9,543 nucleotides of DNA from Desulfosporosinus sp. Its GTDB lineage: Bacteria > Bacillota > Desulfitobacteriia > Desulfitobacteriales > Desulfitobacteriaceae. The stretch's first letter is position 1, and every line of letters begins with the position of its first letter. A program made the position numbers and the translations under genes. The notes below the pieces were generated by a model, which worked only from the letters and a program-made list of their open reading frames with translations, did not search any database and was not told the origin of the DNA. Location of the stretch: assembly GCA_016278585.1 (NCBI GenBank), contig JADQBO010000176.1, forward strand, positions 1-9,543, given 5' to 3'. This document shows, piece after piece, positions 1 to 5,863 of this stretch.

Positions 1-634
1 CAATCATCCCTAATACATAACTACCGCCACTCTGATCTTGAACGATACGTGAAGCACTTCCAATTCCCCCCTTCATTTGAAAACAGGACATCCCTACCCC
101 GGCTCCAACATTTCCCTGCTCAATTGGACCTTTAACAGCGCGTTGAATGGCAAGGATTGCATCCCAAGGCTTTACATGGCGCCCCCGAATATCATTTAGA
201 TAGGAATCATCACACTCCATAACAACAATATTTGGAGTTCGTGCATCATTTCCGATTTCGGGATTTTGTTGTAATAGATACGTAATAACTCCATTAGCCA
301 CGTCATTTACACTCAGTGTATTCGTTAGTAAGATCGGAGAATTAAGAATTCCCGTCTCTTGAATGTAGGGAACTCCCAGAGACTTTCCATACCCATTAAT
401 GACCTCTACCCCCGCGCTACATGGGTTTCGATAAAGATTATCCCCTCGAGGCAAAATCGCCGTTACACCCGTTCTGACGGGACCCCTCCCCTGGGGAATT
501 AACGGTCCAATACCTTTGATTAAAGATATATGACCTACACGCACTCCAGGTACGTCTGTAATATCATTATTAGCGCCAACTGGCATCTGCCCCATCCACA
601 GTCCTAAATCCCTCGGTGTATTTCTTTCTTGCAT
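1..634 (-). CDS. P1-family (S58, DmpA/BapA-like) aminopeptidase, N-terminal part, runs off left edge
   Basis: Only the first 211 residues are present; the frame is open to base 1. It resembles the DmpA/P1 peptidase family (N-terminal nucleophile-type aminopeptidases that self-cleave into two chains). Family-like stretches are NNDITDVPGVRVGH (22-35), TGVTAILPRG (55-64), a VVMECDDS segment near residue 140, GNVGAGVGM (174-182) and KGGIGSASR (188-196). The autocleavage Gly-Ser/Thr site and the nucleophile of this family lie further on and are not in the window, so activity cannot be judged. The ATG at 634-632 is preceded by GGAGGGA six bases upstream. No signal peptide is visible, suggesting a cytoplasmic enzyme. 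It follows the TetR gene by 85 bases on the same strand. Its SD lies inside a terminator-like hairpin (see 636-676). Family membership is fairly sure; the substrate (beta-aminopeptides, D-amino acid amides or others) is unknown. Confidence 0.88.
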   Translation of the reverse strand, partial: MQERNTPRDLGLWMGQMPVGANNDITDVPGVRVGHISLIKGIGPLIPQGRGPVRTGVTAILPRGDNLYRNPCSAGVEVINGYGKSLGVPYIQETGILNSPILLTNTLSVNDVANGVITYLLQQNPEIGNDARTPNIVVMECDDSYLNDIRGRHVKPWDAILAIQRAVKGPIEQGNVGAGVGMSCFQMKGGIGSASRIVQDQSGGSYVLGMI

Positions 635-635
635 T

Positions 636-676
636 AAAAATCCCTCCGTTGTAATCTATGGGAAACAACAGAGGGA
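636..676 (-). promoter_or_regulatory. Terminator-like hairpin containing the SD of the P1 peptidase gene
   Basis: On the minus-strand RNA, UCCCUCUGUUGU (bases 676-665) can pair along all 12 positions, with one G-U wobble, with ACAACGGAGGGA (652-641). The loop is 12 nt. UUUUU follows (640-636), then one A and the AUG. The 3' arm contains the GGAGGGA Shine-Dalgarno. The element therefore has the form of an intrinsic terminator, and if transcribed through it would also hide the ribosome site. It may simply be the terminator of the TetR transcript, an attenuator, or a translational switch. I see no convincing antiterminator partner upstream. Confidence 0.6.
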
Positions 677-689
677 TATGAATAACCAT

Positions 690-713
690 ACTATATAGTG
701 AATCTACAATTGT
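690..713. promoter_or_regulatory. Two short palindromes, possible TetR-family operator
   Basis: ACTATATAGT (690-699) and ACAATTGT (706-713) are perfect palindromes between the TetR stop and the peptidase start. On the minus strand the first contains TATAGT, a good -10 match, but there is no clear -35 at the right distance. Operator sites of local TetR regulators often overlap the -10 of the neighbouring gene, so this is a candidate site. Short AT-rich palindromes arise easily by chance, hence the low confidence. Confidence 0.25.
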
Positions 714-719
714 TTAATG

Positions 720-1301
720 TTACGCCTCCCAGATTTTTTCGGAGAGCCCATCTAAAAAGACAGAGAGTGCGTGGTTTAACTCTTCATGCAAATTGCCCTT
801 ACCAGATACAAACCAACGAATAAAATGTTGTACCATCATTCCTTCTAAACTTTCCGCTAAAAAAGCTGGATCAAACTCACGACTAATTTCACCATTTTGT
901 TGTCCAACCGTTATAATAGCTAGTAACCCGTAATGCAAACTTAGGTCATAATCTGACCCTTCGCGACTCCGAATTGTAACCCATGCTATTTCACGATCCT
1001 TAATCATAAAGTCAGCCCAATCTCGAAGAAGAATCCCTAATCGTTGCCTTGTACTTAAACTGGGCTTTTGACGCCCCATGTTAGTAAGATCTTGCCAAGA
1101 TCGCCTTGAAAACTCCATAACAACAGCTTCTTTTGTGGGAAAATAATTATAAAAGGTTCCTTTACCCACGTCAGCTACCTGGGTAATCTGTTCAACAGAC
1201 GTAGCTGTAAACCCTTGTAAACGAAAAAGTTGCATAGCATTAGAAAATATCTTTTCACGTGTTTCTTTTTTCTTACGCTCTCTACGAGACAACTCCGTCA
1301 C
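720..1301 (-). CDS. TetR/AcrR-family transcriptional regulator, GTG start
   Basis: This is a 193-residue one-component repressor-type protein. Residues about 12-58 form the TetR DNA-binding domain: KKKETREKIFSNAMQLF (helix 1), GFTATSVEQITQVADVGKGTFYNYF (helix-turn-helix, 30-54) and TKEAVV. The remaining all-helical part is the ligand and dimer domain, which is not diagnostic of a ligand. The start chosen is GTG at 1301-1299 because GGGGGAG lies six bases upstream and the protein then begins MTELSRRERKKK, typical of the family. A longer frame from TTG at 1385 would add 28 atypical residues without a good SD. It sits 109 bases after glycerate kinase and before the P1 peptidase, so either neighbour, or itself, may be its target. 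The effector is unknown. Confidence 0.92.
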   Translation of the reverse strand: MTELSRRERKKKETREKIFSNAMQLFRLQGFTATSVEQITQVADVGKGTFYNYFPTKEAVVMEFSRRSWQDLTNMGRQKPSLSTRQRLGILLRDWADFMIKDREIAWVTIRSREGSDYDLSLHYGLLAIITVGQQNGEISREFDPAFLAESLEGMMVQHFIRWFVSGKGNLHEELNHALSVFLDGLSEKIWEA

Positions 1302-1410
1302 TTTAAACTCCCCCTTTGAAGCGGTGTTCGCTGAAGAATAGTTCTTATGACATATTCTCCATCTTCCACTTTTTTCCTTCTCCAAAAAAGGAATTTGTCA
1401 TATTTTTTTA

Positions 1411-2571
1411 TCAATTTATATATTTTTTACCAGCGGCTTTCCAACCGAGTTTCCAGACCGTTAAAATCCTCCAAACTTCTCGCTCCAGCTGTTCTTCCGC
1501 GTTCGTGAATGCTTCCTCTAAAGTTGCCGGACCTTCAGAAACACTAAAACAACTCACCACCCCATGATCTGAGAGAAGATCCGGAGACCCCTCCACTGAT
1601 CCTGAAACTACCAGAACTGGAACATCATATTTCTTTGCCAAGGCTGCAACCCCCACTGGTACTTTCCCGTACGCCGTCTGAAAATCCGTCCTTCCTTCAC
1701 CCGTAAGCACTAAATCAGCGAATTTGATTTTTTCTTCCGCCTTTGACACTTCTAAAACTATCTGTGACCCAGGTCGCAACTGTGCTCCTAAAAATCCGAC
1801 AGCTCCCGCCCCAAGTCCACCTGCGGCACCACCACCGGCTAGTTCTAATAATTTTATTCCTGCAATTGCGCTTAGGCGTTCCCCCATATTCTTTAAGGCA
1901 GCATCCAGTACCTTGATATTCTCTGGACTTGCGCCCTTTTGTGGACCATAAACAGCGCTAGCGCCCTCCGAACCACAAAGGGTATTTTGAACATCACAAG
2001 CCACCTCAATCTTTACTTTAGTAAGGTAAGGATTAATTTCTGACATATCTATGTGATCTAGAGTGGTAAGGGCCGCTCCACCTGGCAATAAGTCTTTACC
2101 TTGAGAATCCAGTAACTTAACACCCAACGCAACAGCTAAACCTGCTCCACCGTCATTGGTTGCACTTCCACCTATGCCTAAAAGAATTTTGTTCACACCT
2201 CGTTCCAGTGCATCACTAATAAGTAAACCAGTTCCATAACTGGAGGTTATGCAAGGGTCTCTTTCTTCATCCGATAAAAGGGTTAATCCGGAAGCGGCGG
2301 CCATTTCAATAATAGCCGTTGCTCCATTATCAATAAGACCATAGGATGCCTCAATCGGACGCCCAAGCGGATCAGTAACACTAATCTTAACCTCCACACC
2401 CTGAACTGCACTAAGTATTGCTTCAACTGTACCTTCTCCCCCGTCTGCCATTGGGATCATATTAATCACACTTTCCGGGTAAACCCTTTGAACCCCCCTT
2501 TTCATCGCTTGGGCCACTCTTAAAGCGTTGAGGCAACCCTTGAACGAATCTGGTGCAATGACAATTCGCAT
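1411..2571 (-). CDS. glxK: Glycerate 2-kinase (GlxK/GarK type)
   Basis: The 386-residue length is normal for this family (about 380). It phosphorylates D-glycerate with ATP, giving 2-phosphoglycerate in characterised members, and so feeds glycerate or glyoxylate carbon into lower glycolysis; it is cytoplasmic. Visible motifs are APDSFKG (6-12), MADGGEGT (41-48), GIGGSATNDGGAG (132-144), a glycine-rich run GGGAAGGLGAGAVGF (246-260) and LTGEGRTDFQTAYGK (290-303). The start at MRIVIAPDSFKG is chosen by homology; AAGGAG lies ten bases upstream, inside the end of the preceding gene. Only 7 bases separate it from the stop of the 111-aa membrane protein gene, so the two are probably co-transcribed and translationally coupled. 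No other glycerate or glyoxylate gene is nearby. The enzyme class is near certain; the symbol is by family (garK would serve equally). Confidence 0.95.
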   Translation of the reverse strand: MRIVIAPDSFKGCLNALRVAQAMKRGVQRVYPESVINMIPMADGGEGTVEAILSAVQGVEVKISVTDPLGRPIEASYGLIDNGATAIIEMAAASGLTLLSDEERDPCITSSYGTGLLISDALERGVNKILLGIGGSATNDGGAGLAVALGVKLLDSQGKDLLPGGAALTTLDHIDMSEINPYLTKVKIEVACDVQNTLCGSEGASAVYGPQKGASPENIKVLDAALKNMGERLSAIAGIKLLELAGGGAAGGLGAGAVGFLGAQLRPGSQIVLEVSKAEEKIKFADLVLTGEGRTDFQTAYGKVPVGVAALAKKYDVPVLVVSGSVEGSPDLLSDHGVVSCFSVSEGPATLEEAFTNAEEQLEREVWRILTVWKLGWKAAGKKYIN

Positions 2572-2578
2572 TGTGTTT

Positions 2579-2914
2579 TCACTCCTTAGATTGAGCACGC
2601 AGCCCAATATAGTTTCCAATGTTAAGAATAACGATAAGACTTGTAAAATCTAGAATGACCAGGGTCCAACTTCCAATTGGAACATCAGCAAGATAAGCCA
2701 ATAGATAAGATAAAAGGTTAAATATCAAGGCCGCAAGATATGCTGAACGTAGATCCTCATGCCGACGACGATACCCGACCAAAAAGCCAAGCGGATAAAA
2801 TATAGCAAAATTAAAGGTCAATTGATTAAGTATACCCCTTGAAACAAAAAACTCACCCCAAAAAAGAAAGAGTAAGCTTAAGATAAGCTGGTATCGCCAA
2901 AAAGCAAAATTCAT
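2579..2914 (-). CDS. Small four-helix integral membrane protein, unknown function
   Basis: This 111-residue protein is not recognised. It is strongly hydrophobic, with four predicted membrane segments at roughly 4-24 (WRYQLILSLLFLFWGEFF), 31-50 (LTFNFAIFYPLGFLVGY), 60-80 (AYLAALIFNLLSYLLAYLA) and 84-107 (TLVILDFTSLIVILNIGNYIGL). A basic loop RRRHEDLR lies between helices 2 and 3, suggesting that loop is cytoplasmic. The ATG at 2914-2912 is chosen because AGGGAGG precedes it by 5 bases and the hydrophobic region starts at once; an upstream in-frame extension runs through the leader and the guaB terminator and is rejected. It overlaps nothing and is followed 7 bases later by glycerate kinase. 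A role in glycerate uptake is conceivable from the pairing, but the protein is small for a transporter and there is no direct evidence. Confidence 0.8.
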   Translation of the reverse strand: MNFAFWRYQLILSLLFLFWGEFFVSRGILNQLTFNFAIFYPLGFLVGYRRRHEDLRSAYLAALIFNLLSYLLAYLADVPIGSWTLVILDFTSLIVILNIGNYIGLRAQSKE

Positions 2915-2919
2915 GGGTA

Positions 2920-2999
2920 CCTCCCTAAGCGAAAACTTGGTTAGCGCCAACCTTCCAGACCTTAGTTGTACTGATGCGCCGAATGTGGATATCCGCATC
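2920..2999 (-). promoter_or_regulatory. Structured 5' leader of the membrane protein / glycerate kinase operon
   Basis: The presumed leader of about 85 nt can form GAUGCG/CGCAUC (2994-2999 with 2973-2978) and a nested pair: CUAAG/CUUAG (2961-2965 with 2925-2929) enclosing GGUU/AACC (2949-2952 with 2939-2942). The second structure ends directly at the AGGGAGG SD. I cannot match it to any known riboswitch class, and the stems are short, so it may be chance. Confidence 0.25.
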
Positions 3000-3004
3000 C
3001 CCGG

Positions 3005-3033
3005 TATAAAGGCTGGCGAGAAGGGATGGTCAA
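3005..3033 (-). promoter_or_regulatory. Probable sigma-A promoter for the membrane protein / glycerate kinase genes
   Basis: On the minus strand TTGACC (3033-3028) and TTTATA (3010-3005) are 17 bases apart. This lies just downstream of the guaB terminator and upstream of the membrane protein gene, where a promoter is needed. The -35 is a 5/6 match to the consensus and the -10 is weaker. Confidence 0.5.
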
Positions 3034-3047
3034 TGTCGATCCCTTTT

Positions 3048-3081
3048 AAAAAATTGGGGAGAGAGTTACACTCTCTCCCCA
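3048..3081 (-). terminator. Intrinsic terminator of guaB
   Basis: A 12-bp perfect stem (3055-3066 with 3070-3081, core GGGGAGAGAGT/ACTCTCTCCCC) with a 3-nt loop is followed on the minus strand by AA and then six T (3053-3048). It lies about 115 bases after the guaB stop. The A/T tract on the other side is weak, so it acts mainly on minus-strand transcription. Confidence 0.88.
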
Positions 3082-3195
3082 TTCTAAGATTTGTATAAGG
3101 CTTACTGGTGCTGGTTCAAATATCGCACATCTCTAAGCCCATGGATAAGTTAAACTACTTTAGATGGACAACTTAATACTAAGGTTTATTTTGGA

Positions 3196-4650
3196 TTAGC
3201 TATAGTTAGGCGCTTCTTTGGTTACCGTCACATCGTGAGGGTGACTTTCCCTGAGTCCTGCAGCTGTAATACGAATGAACTGAGTTTGGGTTCGAAGGGT
3301 TTCAATATTCGGACTTCCGCAATATCCCATCCCCGCACGTAGTCCTCCGATCATTTGATAGATCGTTTCTGAAACGGGTCCCTTATACGGAACGCGACCT
3401 TCAATTCCCTCCGGAACGAGTTTCTGATCTTTCTCTTGGAAATAACGATCTCTGCTGCCTTCTTTCATAGCACCGATTGATCCCATTCCTCGGTAAACTT
3501 TGAAACTTCGTCCCTGATAAATTTCTAAATCTCCAGGGCTCTCCTCTGTCCCAGCAAAGAGACTTCCAATCATTACGATTCTAGCACCCGCCGCTATGGC
3601 TTTAACAATATCACCGGAGAATTTAATACCTCCATCCGCAATGACTGGAATTCCATATTTGTCTGCCTCTTCAGCACAATCCATTACCGCAGTAATTTGA
3701 GGAACTCCGATACCTGCTACTACGCGAGTAGTACAGATGGATCCCGGTCCAATCCCAACTTTAATGGCATCGGCGCCCGCTTCAATCAGATCACGAGTTG
3801 CTGCTGCAGTTGCAACATTACCAGCAATAAGTTGGGTCTCCGGAAAACGATCTTTTAACACATTAACCATTTCTATAACCCCTCTAGAGTGTCCATGAGC
3901 CGTGTCTAATACCAAAACATCTACACGGGCTTTAACCAACGCTTCAGCACGTTGCAATGTATCTAGAGTGACCCCTACGGCAGCACCTACTCGAAGGCGT
4001 CCGCTTTCATCTCGAGCAGAATTTGGATATTGGCGTGCTTTCTCTATATCCTTAATTGTAATAAGGCCTTTAAGCATACCCTCTGCATCGACTATGGGCA
4101 ACTTTTCAATTTTATGTTGTCCCAGTATTTCTTGAGCATGTTCAAGGGTTGTCCCAACAGGTGCTGTTACCAAATTGGTTTTTGTCATAACTTCCGAAAT
4201 CAAACGATCAAAATTTTTCTCAAAGCGCAAATCTCTATTCGTCAATATACCCACTAATTTTCCTTCAACTGTAATAGGAACCCCTGAGATTCTGTAACGT
4301 TCCATCAGCTTTAATGCTTGCATAATGCTATCAGTCGGATTTAAAAAGATTGGATCCGTGATAACACCATGTTCAGAGCGTTTTACTTTATCGACTTCTA
4401 GGGCTTGTTGTTTGATGCTCATATTTTTATGAATAATCCCTATTCCGCCTTCCCGTGCAATGGAAATCGCCATCCGGGAATCCGTGACAGTATCCATACC
4501 CGCACTCATTAGGGGAATATTGAGCTTAATCTTTTTCGTTAAATACGTGCTGACTTCGACATCTCGAGGTAGTACCTCAGATTTAGCCGGTACAATGAGA
4601 ACATCATCAAAGGTAAGTGCCGCTTCATTGATTATACGATTGGACTGCAT
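3196..4650 (-). CDS. guaB: IMP dehydrogenase
   Basis: This 484-residue cytoplasmic enzyme oxidises IMP to XMP with NAD+, the first committed step of GMP synthesis. The (beta/alpha)8 barrel starts with LTFDDVLIVPAKSEVLP (13-29); MSAGMDTV lies at 48-55. Two CBS domains are inserted at about 90-210 (for example RYRISGVPI and IEKLPIVDAEGMLKGLITIKDIE). The catalytic loop GPGSICTTR (302-310) carries Cys306. GDIVKAIAAGA, VMIGSLFAGTEESPG, the flap YRGMGSIGAM and a C-terminal barrel end complete the fold. The ATG is chosen because AAGGGAG lies six bases upstream and the length matches the family; a TTG six codons upstream overlaps this SD and is rejected. The gene is transcribed alone, from its own promoter to a strong terminator, and is divergent from the HD gene. 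No guanine riboswitch or PurR box was recognised in its short leader. Confidence 0.98.
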   Translation of the reverse strand: MQSNRIINEAALTFDDVLIVPAKSEVLPRDVEVSTYLTKKIKLNIPLMSAGMDTVTDSRMAISIAREGGIGIIHKNMSIKQQALEVDKVKRSEHGVITDPIFLNPTDSIMQALKLMERYRISGVPITVEGKLVGILTNRDLRFEKNFDRLISEVMTKTNLVTAPVGTTLEHAQEILGQHKIEKLPIVDAEGMLKGLITIKDIEKARQYPNSARDESGRLRVGAAVGVTLDTLQRAEALVKARVDVLVLDTAHGHSRGVIEMVNVLKDRFPETQLIAGNVATAAATRDLIEAGADAIKVGIGPGSICTTRVVAGIGVPQITAVMDCAEEADKYGIPVIADGGIKFSGDIVKAIAAGARIVMIGSLFAGTEESPGDLEIYQGRSFKVYRGMGSIGAMKEGSRDRYFQEKDQKLVPEGIEGRVPYKGPVSETIYQMIGGLRAGMGYCGSPNIETLRTQTQFIRITAAGLRESHPHDVTVTKEAPNYS

Positions 4651-4681
4651 GATAAGCTCCCTTCCCAATAGTTTTCTAATT

Positions 4682-4710
4682 AGTATAACAGAAATATATA
4701 AAAATAACAG
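4682..4710 (-). promoter_or_regulatory. Probable guaB promoter with extended -10
   Basis: On the minus strand TGT precedes TATACT (4687-4682), giving an extended -10 (TGnTATACT). A weak -35, CTGTTA (4710-4705), lies 17 bases upstream. The predicted leader to the guaB ATG is only about 25 nt and leaves no room for a riboswitch. Confidence 0.6.
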
Positions 4711-4856
4711 ATTAATTTTTGTTAAGGTTTAATTTTCGATTTTACTTTTACACATATTTTCGTTTAGCGTTTAACTCTTAACTCTTATCTCTAAAAAGAG
4801 TATTGATACCCCAATGATATAGTTCTTCCCTGTTCTCCTAAAATTAATCGGACGGC

Positions 4857-4885
4857 TTGTAAAATAGAAATTGGTTCATTATGAT
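4857..4885 (+). promoter_or_regulatory. Probable sigma-A promoter for the HD-domain gene
   Basis: TTGTAA (4857-4862) and TATGAT (4880-4885) are separated by 17 bases, with the SD GAAGGGGG a few bases downstream. The divergent guaB promoter is about 150 bases away. The region between holds only AT-rich sequence and a tandem AACTCTT repeat near 4769-4782. Confidence 0.6.
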
Positions 4886-4906
4886 AGATAGTGAAGGGGG
4901 CAAGAC

Positions 4907-5407
4907 ATGTTTTACCGTGTACAGCAATTCCTCCGTGCGGCCTTTCCACGAATTAATCCTTCTGAAATTAAATGGGCTTTAGATCACTTATCTCCGAAGG
5001 GATCCGAACTTTTTCTCCAGCAATCCCCTTCTGACCAACGACATGCTATAGATGTTTCAAAAAGCCTTATTCAAGCAAAACATTCCCTAACCCTCGACGA
5101 TCTTGAAAATCTGACCACTGCTGCACTCCTTCACGATTGTGGCAAATCTATCGTCTACATCCGCCTCTGGCATAGAGTCTATATTGTTCTGATAAAAAAA
5201 CTGCCCCATTTCTTCCGTTCTCGACTTGAAAAGGGTCACTCTGTATTTGCATTACCCATAAAGATAGATGCTCGACACGCCCTATGGGGTAAATACTTAG
5301 CGCAAAATGCAGAACTTAATTCAAGGGTATGTCTCTTAATCCGTGAACATCATGCTCCTACGACATATTTGGGCCGCCTCCTAGAACAAGCGGATAATAA
5401 ACATTAA
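4907..5407 (+). CDS. HD-domain metal-dependent phosphohydrolase-like protein
   Basis: This 166-residue protein is the only plus-strand gene. It has the HD-superfamily metal-ligand pattern: His46 (QRHAIDVSK), the HD pair at 76-77 in ALLHDCGKS, His124 (ARHALWGKYLA), His148-149 (IREHHAP) and a late Asp162 (EQADNKH). Such proteins hydrolyse phosphate esters of nucleotides or related molecules in the cytoplasm; the substrate cannot be told from sequence. A basic, hydrophobic stretch at about 85-105 (RLWHRVYIVLIKKLPHFFR) between the metal motifs could be a membrane-contacting or lid segment. The ATG is supported by GAAGGGGG six bases upstream. It has its own promoter and ends in the shared terminator at 5489-5528. 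It is shorter than HD-GYP signalling proteins and lacks the GYP motif, so a cyclic-di-GMP role is not supported. Confidence 0.85.
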   Translation: MFYRVQQFLRAAFPRINPSEIKWALDHLSPKGSELFLQQSPSDQRHAIDVSKSLIQAKHSLTLDDLENLTTAALLHDCGKSIVYIRLWHRVYIVLIKKLPHFFRSRLEKGHSVFALPIKIDARHALWGKYLAQNAELNSRVCLLIREHHAPTTYLGRLLEQADNKH

Positions 5408-5487
5408 CTTAAGGTACTATTTATTACTATCAAGAAGAATATGTATATTCCTAACAGTATTAGTCAGTTAATACTTTCTGACAGTAC

Positions 5488-5528
5488 AAAAAAGCATGAG
5501 TCTACCCATGGGTAGACTCATGCTTTTT
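5488..5528. terminator. Bidirectional terminator, 40-bp perfect palindrome
   Basis: Bases 5489-5528 read identically on both strands. The RNA stem GCATGAGTCTACC with its complement, loop CATG at the centre, is flanked by five T on the plus strand (5524-5528) and six T on the minus strand (5493-5488). It serves the convergent HD gene (stop 81 bases before) and the coiled-coil gene. The latter's last codons and TGA stop (5518-5520) lie inside the hairpin, so coding and termination signals overlap. Confidence 0.92.
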
Positions 5529-5784
5529 GAACCGAAGATTCCATTTTATCTTGGAGTTCCACAATTTCTCTATTCTTGGAGAAAATCCATCTCGCAAACC
5601 GTTTGTTATCTCGTTGTAAACGCACATTTTCCTTTTCAAGACGGCGTACTAAGGCCACCTTTTCTCGTTCAACCTTCTCTAACAAATTCATTAGCACGCG
5701 ACGACTTACTCTTAAATGTTCGACCCGTTGTTCTAGTTCTCCAACACGATCCCTAAGTAATTTTATTTCGTCCATTGAATTCAA
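5518..5784 (-). CDS. Small coiled-coil protein, unknown function
   Basis: This is an 88-residue, highly charged, all-helical protein. From about residue 5 to 82 the pattern LLRDRVGELEQRVEHLRV, LMNLLEKVEREKVALV and LEKENVRLQRDNKRF shows heptad hydrophobic spacing typical of a dimeric coiled coil; there is no membrane segment, no Cys and no catalytic motif. I do not recognise the family. The TTG at 5784-5782 is preferred because GGGGAGG lies eight bases upstream; ATG at 5775-5773 (three residues shorter) is the alternative, with a weaker AAGG ten bases upstream. It follows the PHP gene by 79 bases on the same strand, with no terminator between, so it is probably the last gene of that operon. 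Its 3' end forms part of the palindromic terminator. Coding is supported by the SD, the coiled-coil pattern and the exact fit to the terminator. Confidence 0.72.
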   Translation of the reverse strand: MNSMDEIKLLRDRVGELEQRVEHLRVSRRVLMNLLEKVEREKVALVRRLEKENVRLQRDNKRFARWIFSKNREIVELQDKMESSVQKA

Positions 5785-5863
5785 ACCTTACGCCTCCCCG
5801 GCTCTATCAATAATAATAGTGTATGCCGGAAAAAAGCATTTTAAACCATAACTGAGAAAAGAC

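Noticed and set aside
1302..1385. N-terminal extension of the TetR protein from a TTG
   Set aside because: The added 28 residues are unlike the family and the GTG at 1301 has a far better SD.
1346..1402. TATGACA/TGTCATA inverted 7-mers around the TetR leader
   Set aside because: The arms are 43 bases apart and AT-rich with no supporting promoter context, so a chance match is likely.
1316..1567. Plus-strand open frame across the TetR-glycerate kinase gap
   Set aside because: It lies mostly antisense to glycerate kinase, has no SD and its product has a low-complexity composition.
2915..3082. Extension of the membrane protein gene upstream to 3082
   Set aside because: It would begin inside the guaB terminator and translate the promoter and leader region; the ATG at 2914 has a strong SD.
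3902..4257. Plus-strand open frames inside guaB
   Set aside because: They are antisense to a fully conserved IMP dehydrogenase and lack SD sites.
4651..4730. Guanine riboswitch or PurR box before guaB
   Set aside because: The predicted leader is only about 25 nt and no purine-aptamer core or PurR motif is visible.
4769..4782. Tandem AACTCTT repeat between guaB and the HD gene
   Set aside because: Two copies of a 7-mer in AT-rich sequence are too few to call a repeat array or a binding site.
5496..5851. Plus-strand open frames opposite the coiled-coil gene
   Set aside because: They begin in or after the terminator, have no SD and mirror the heptad codons of the minus-strand gene.
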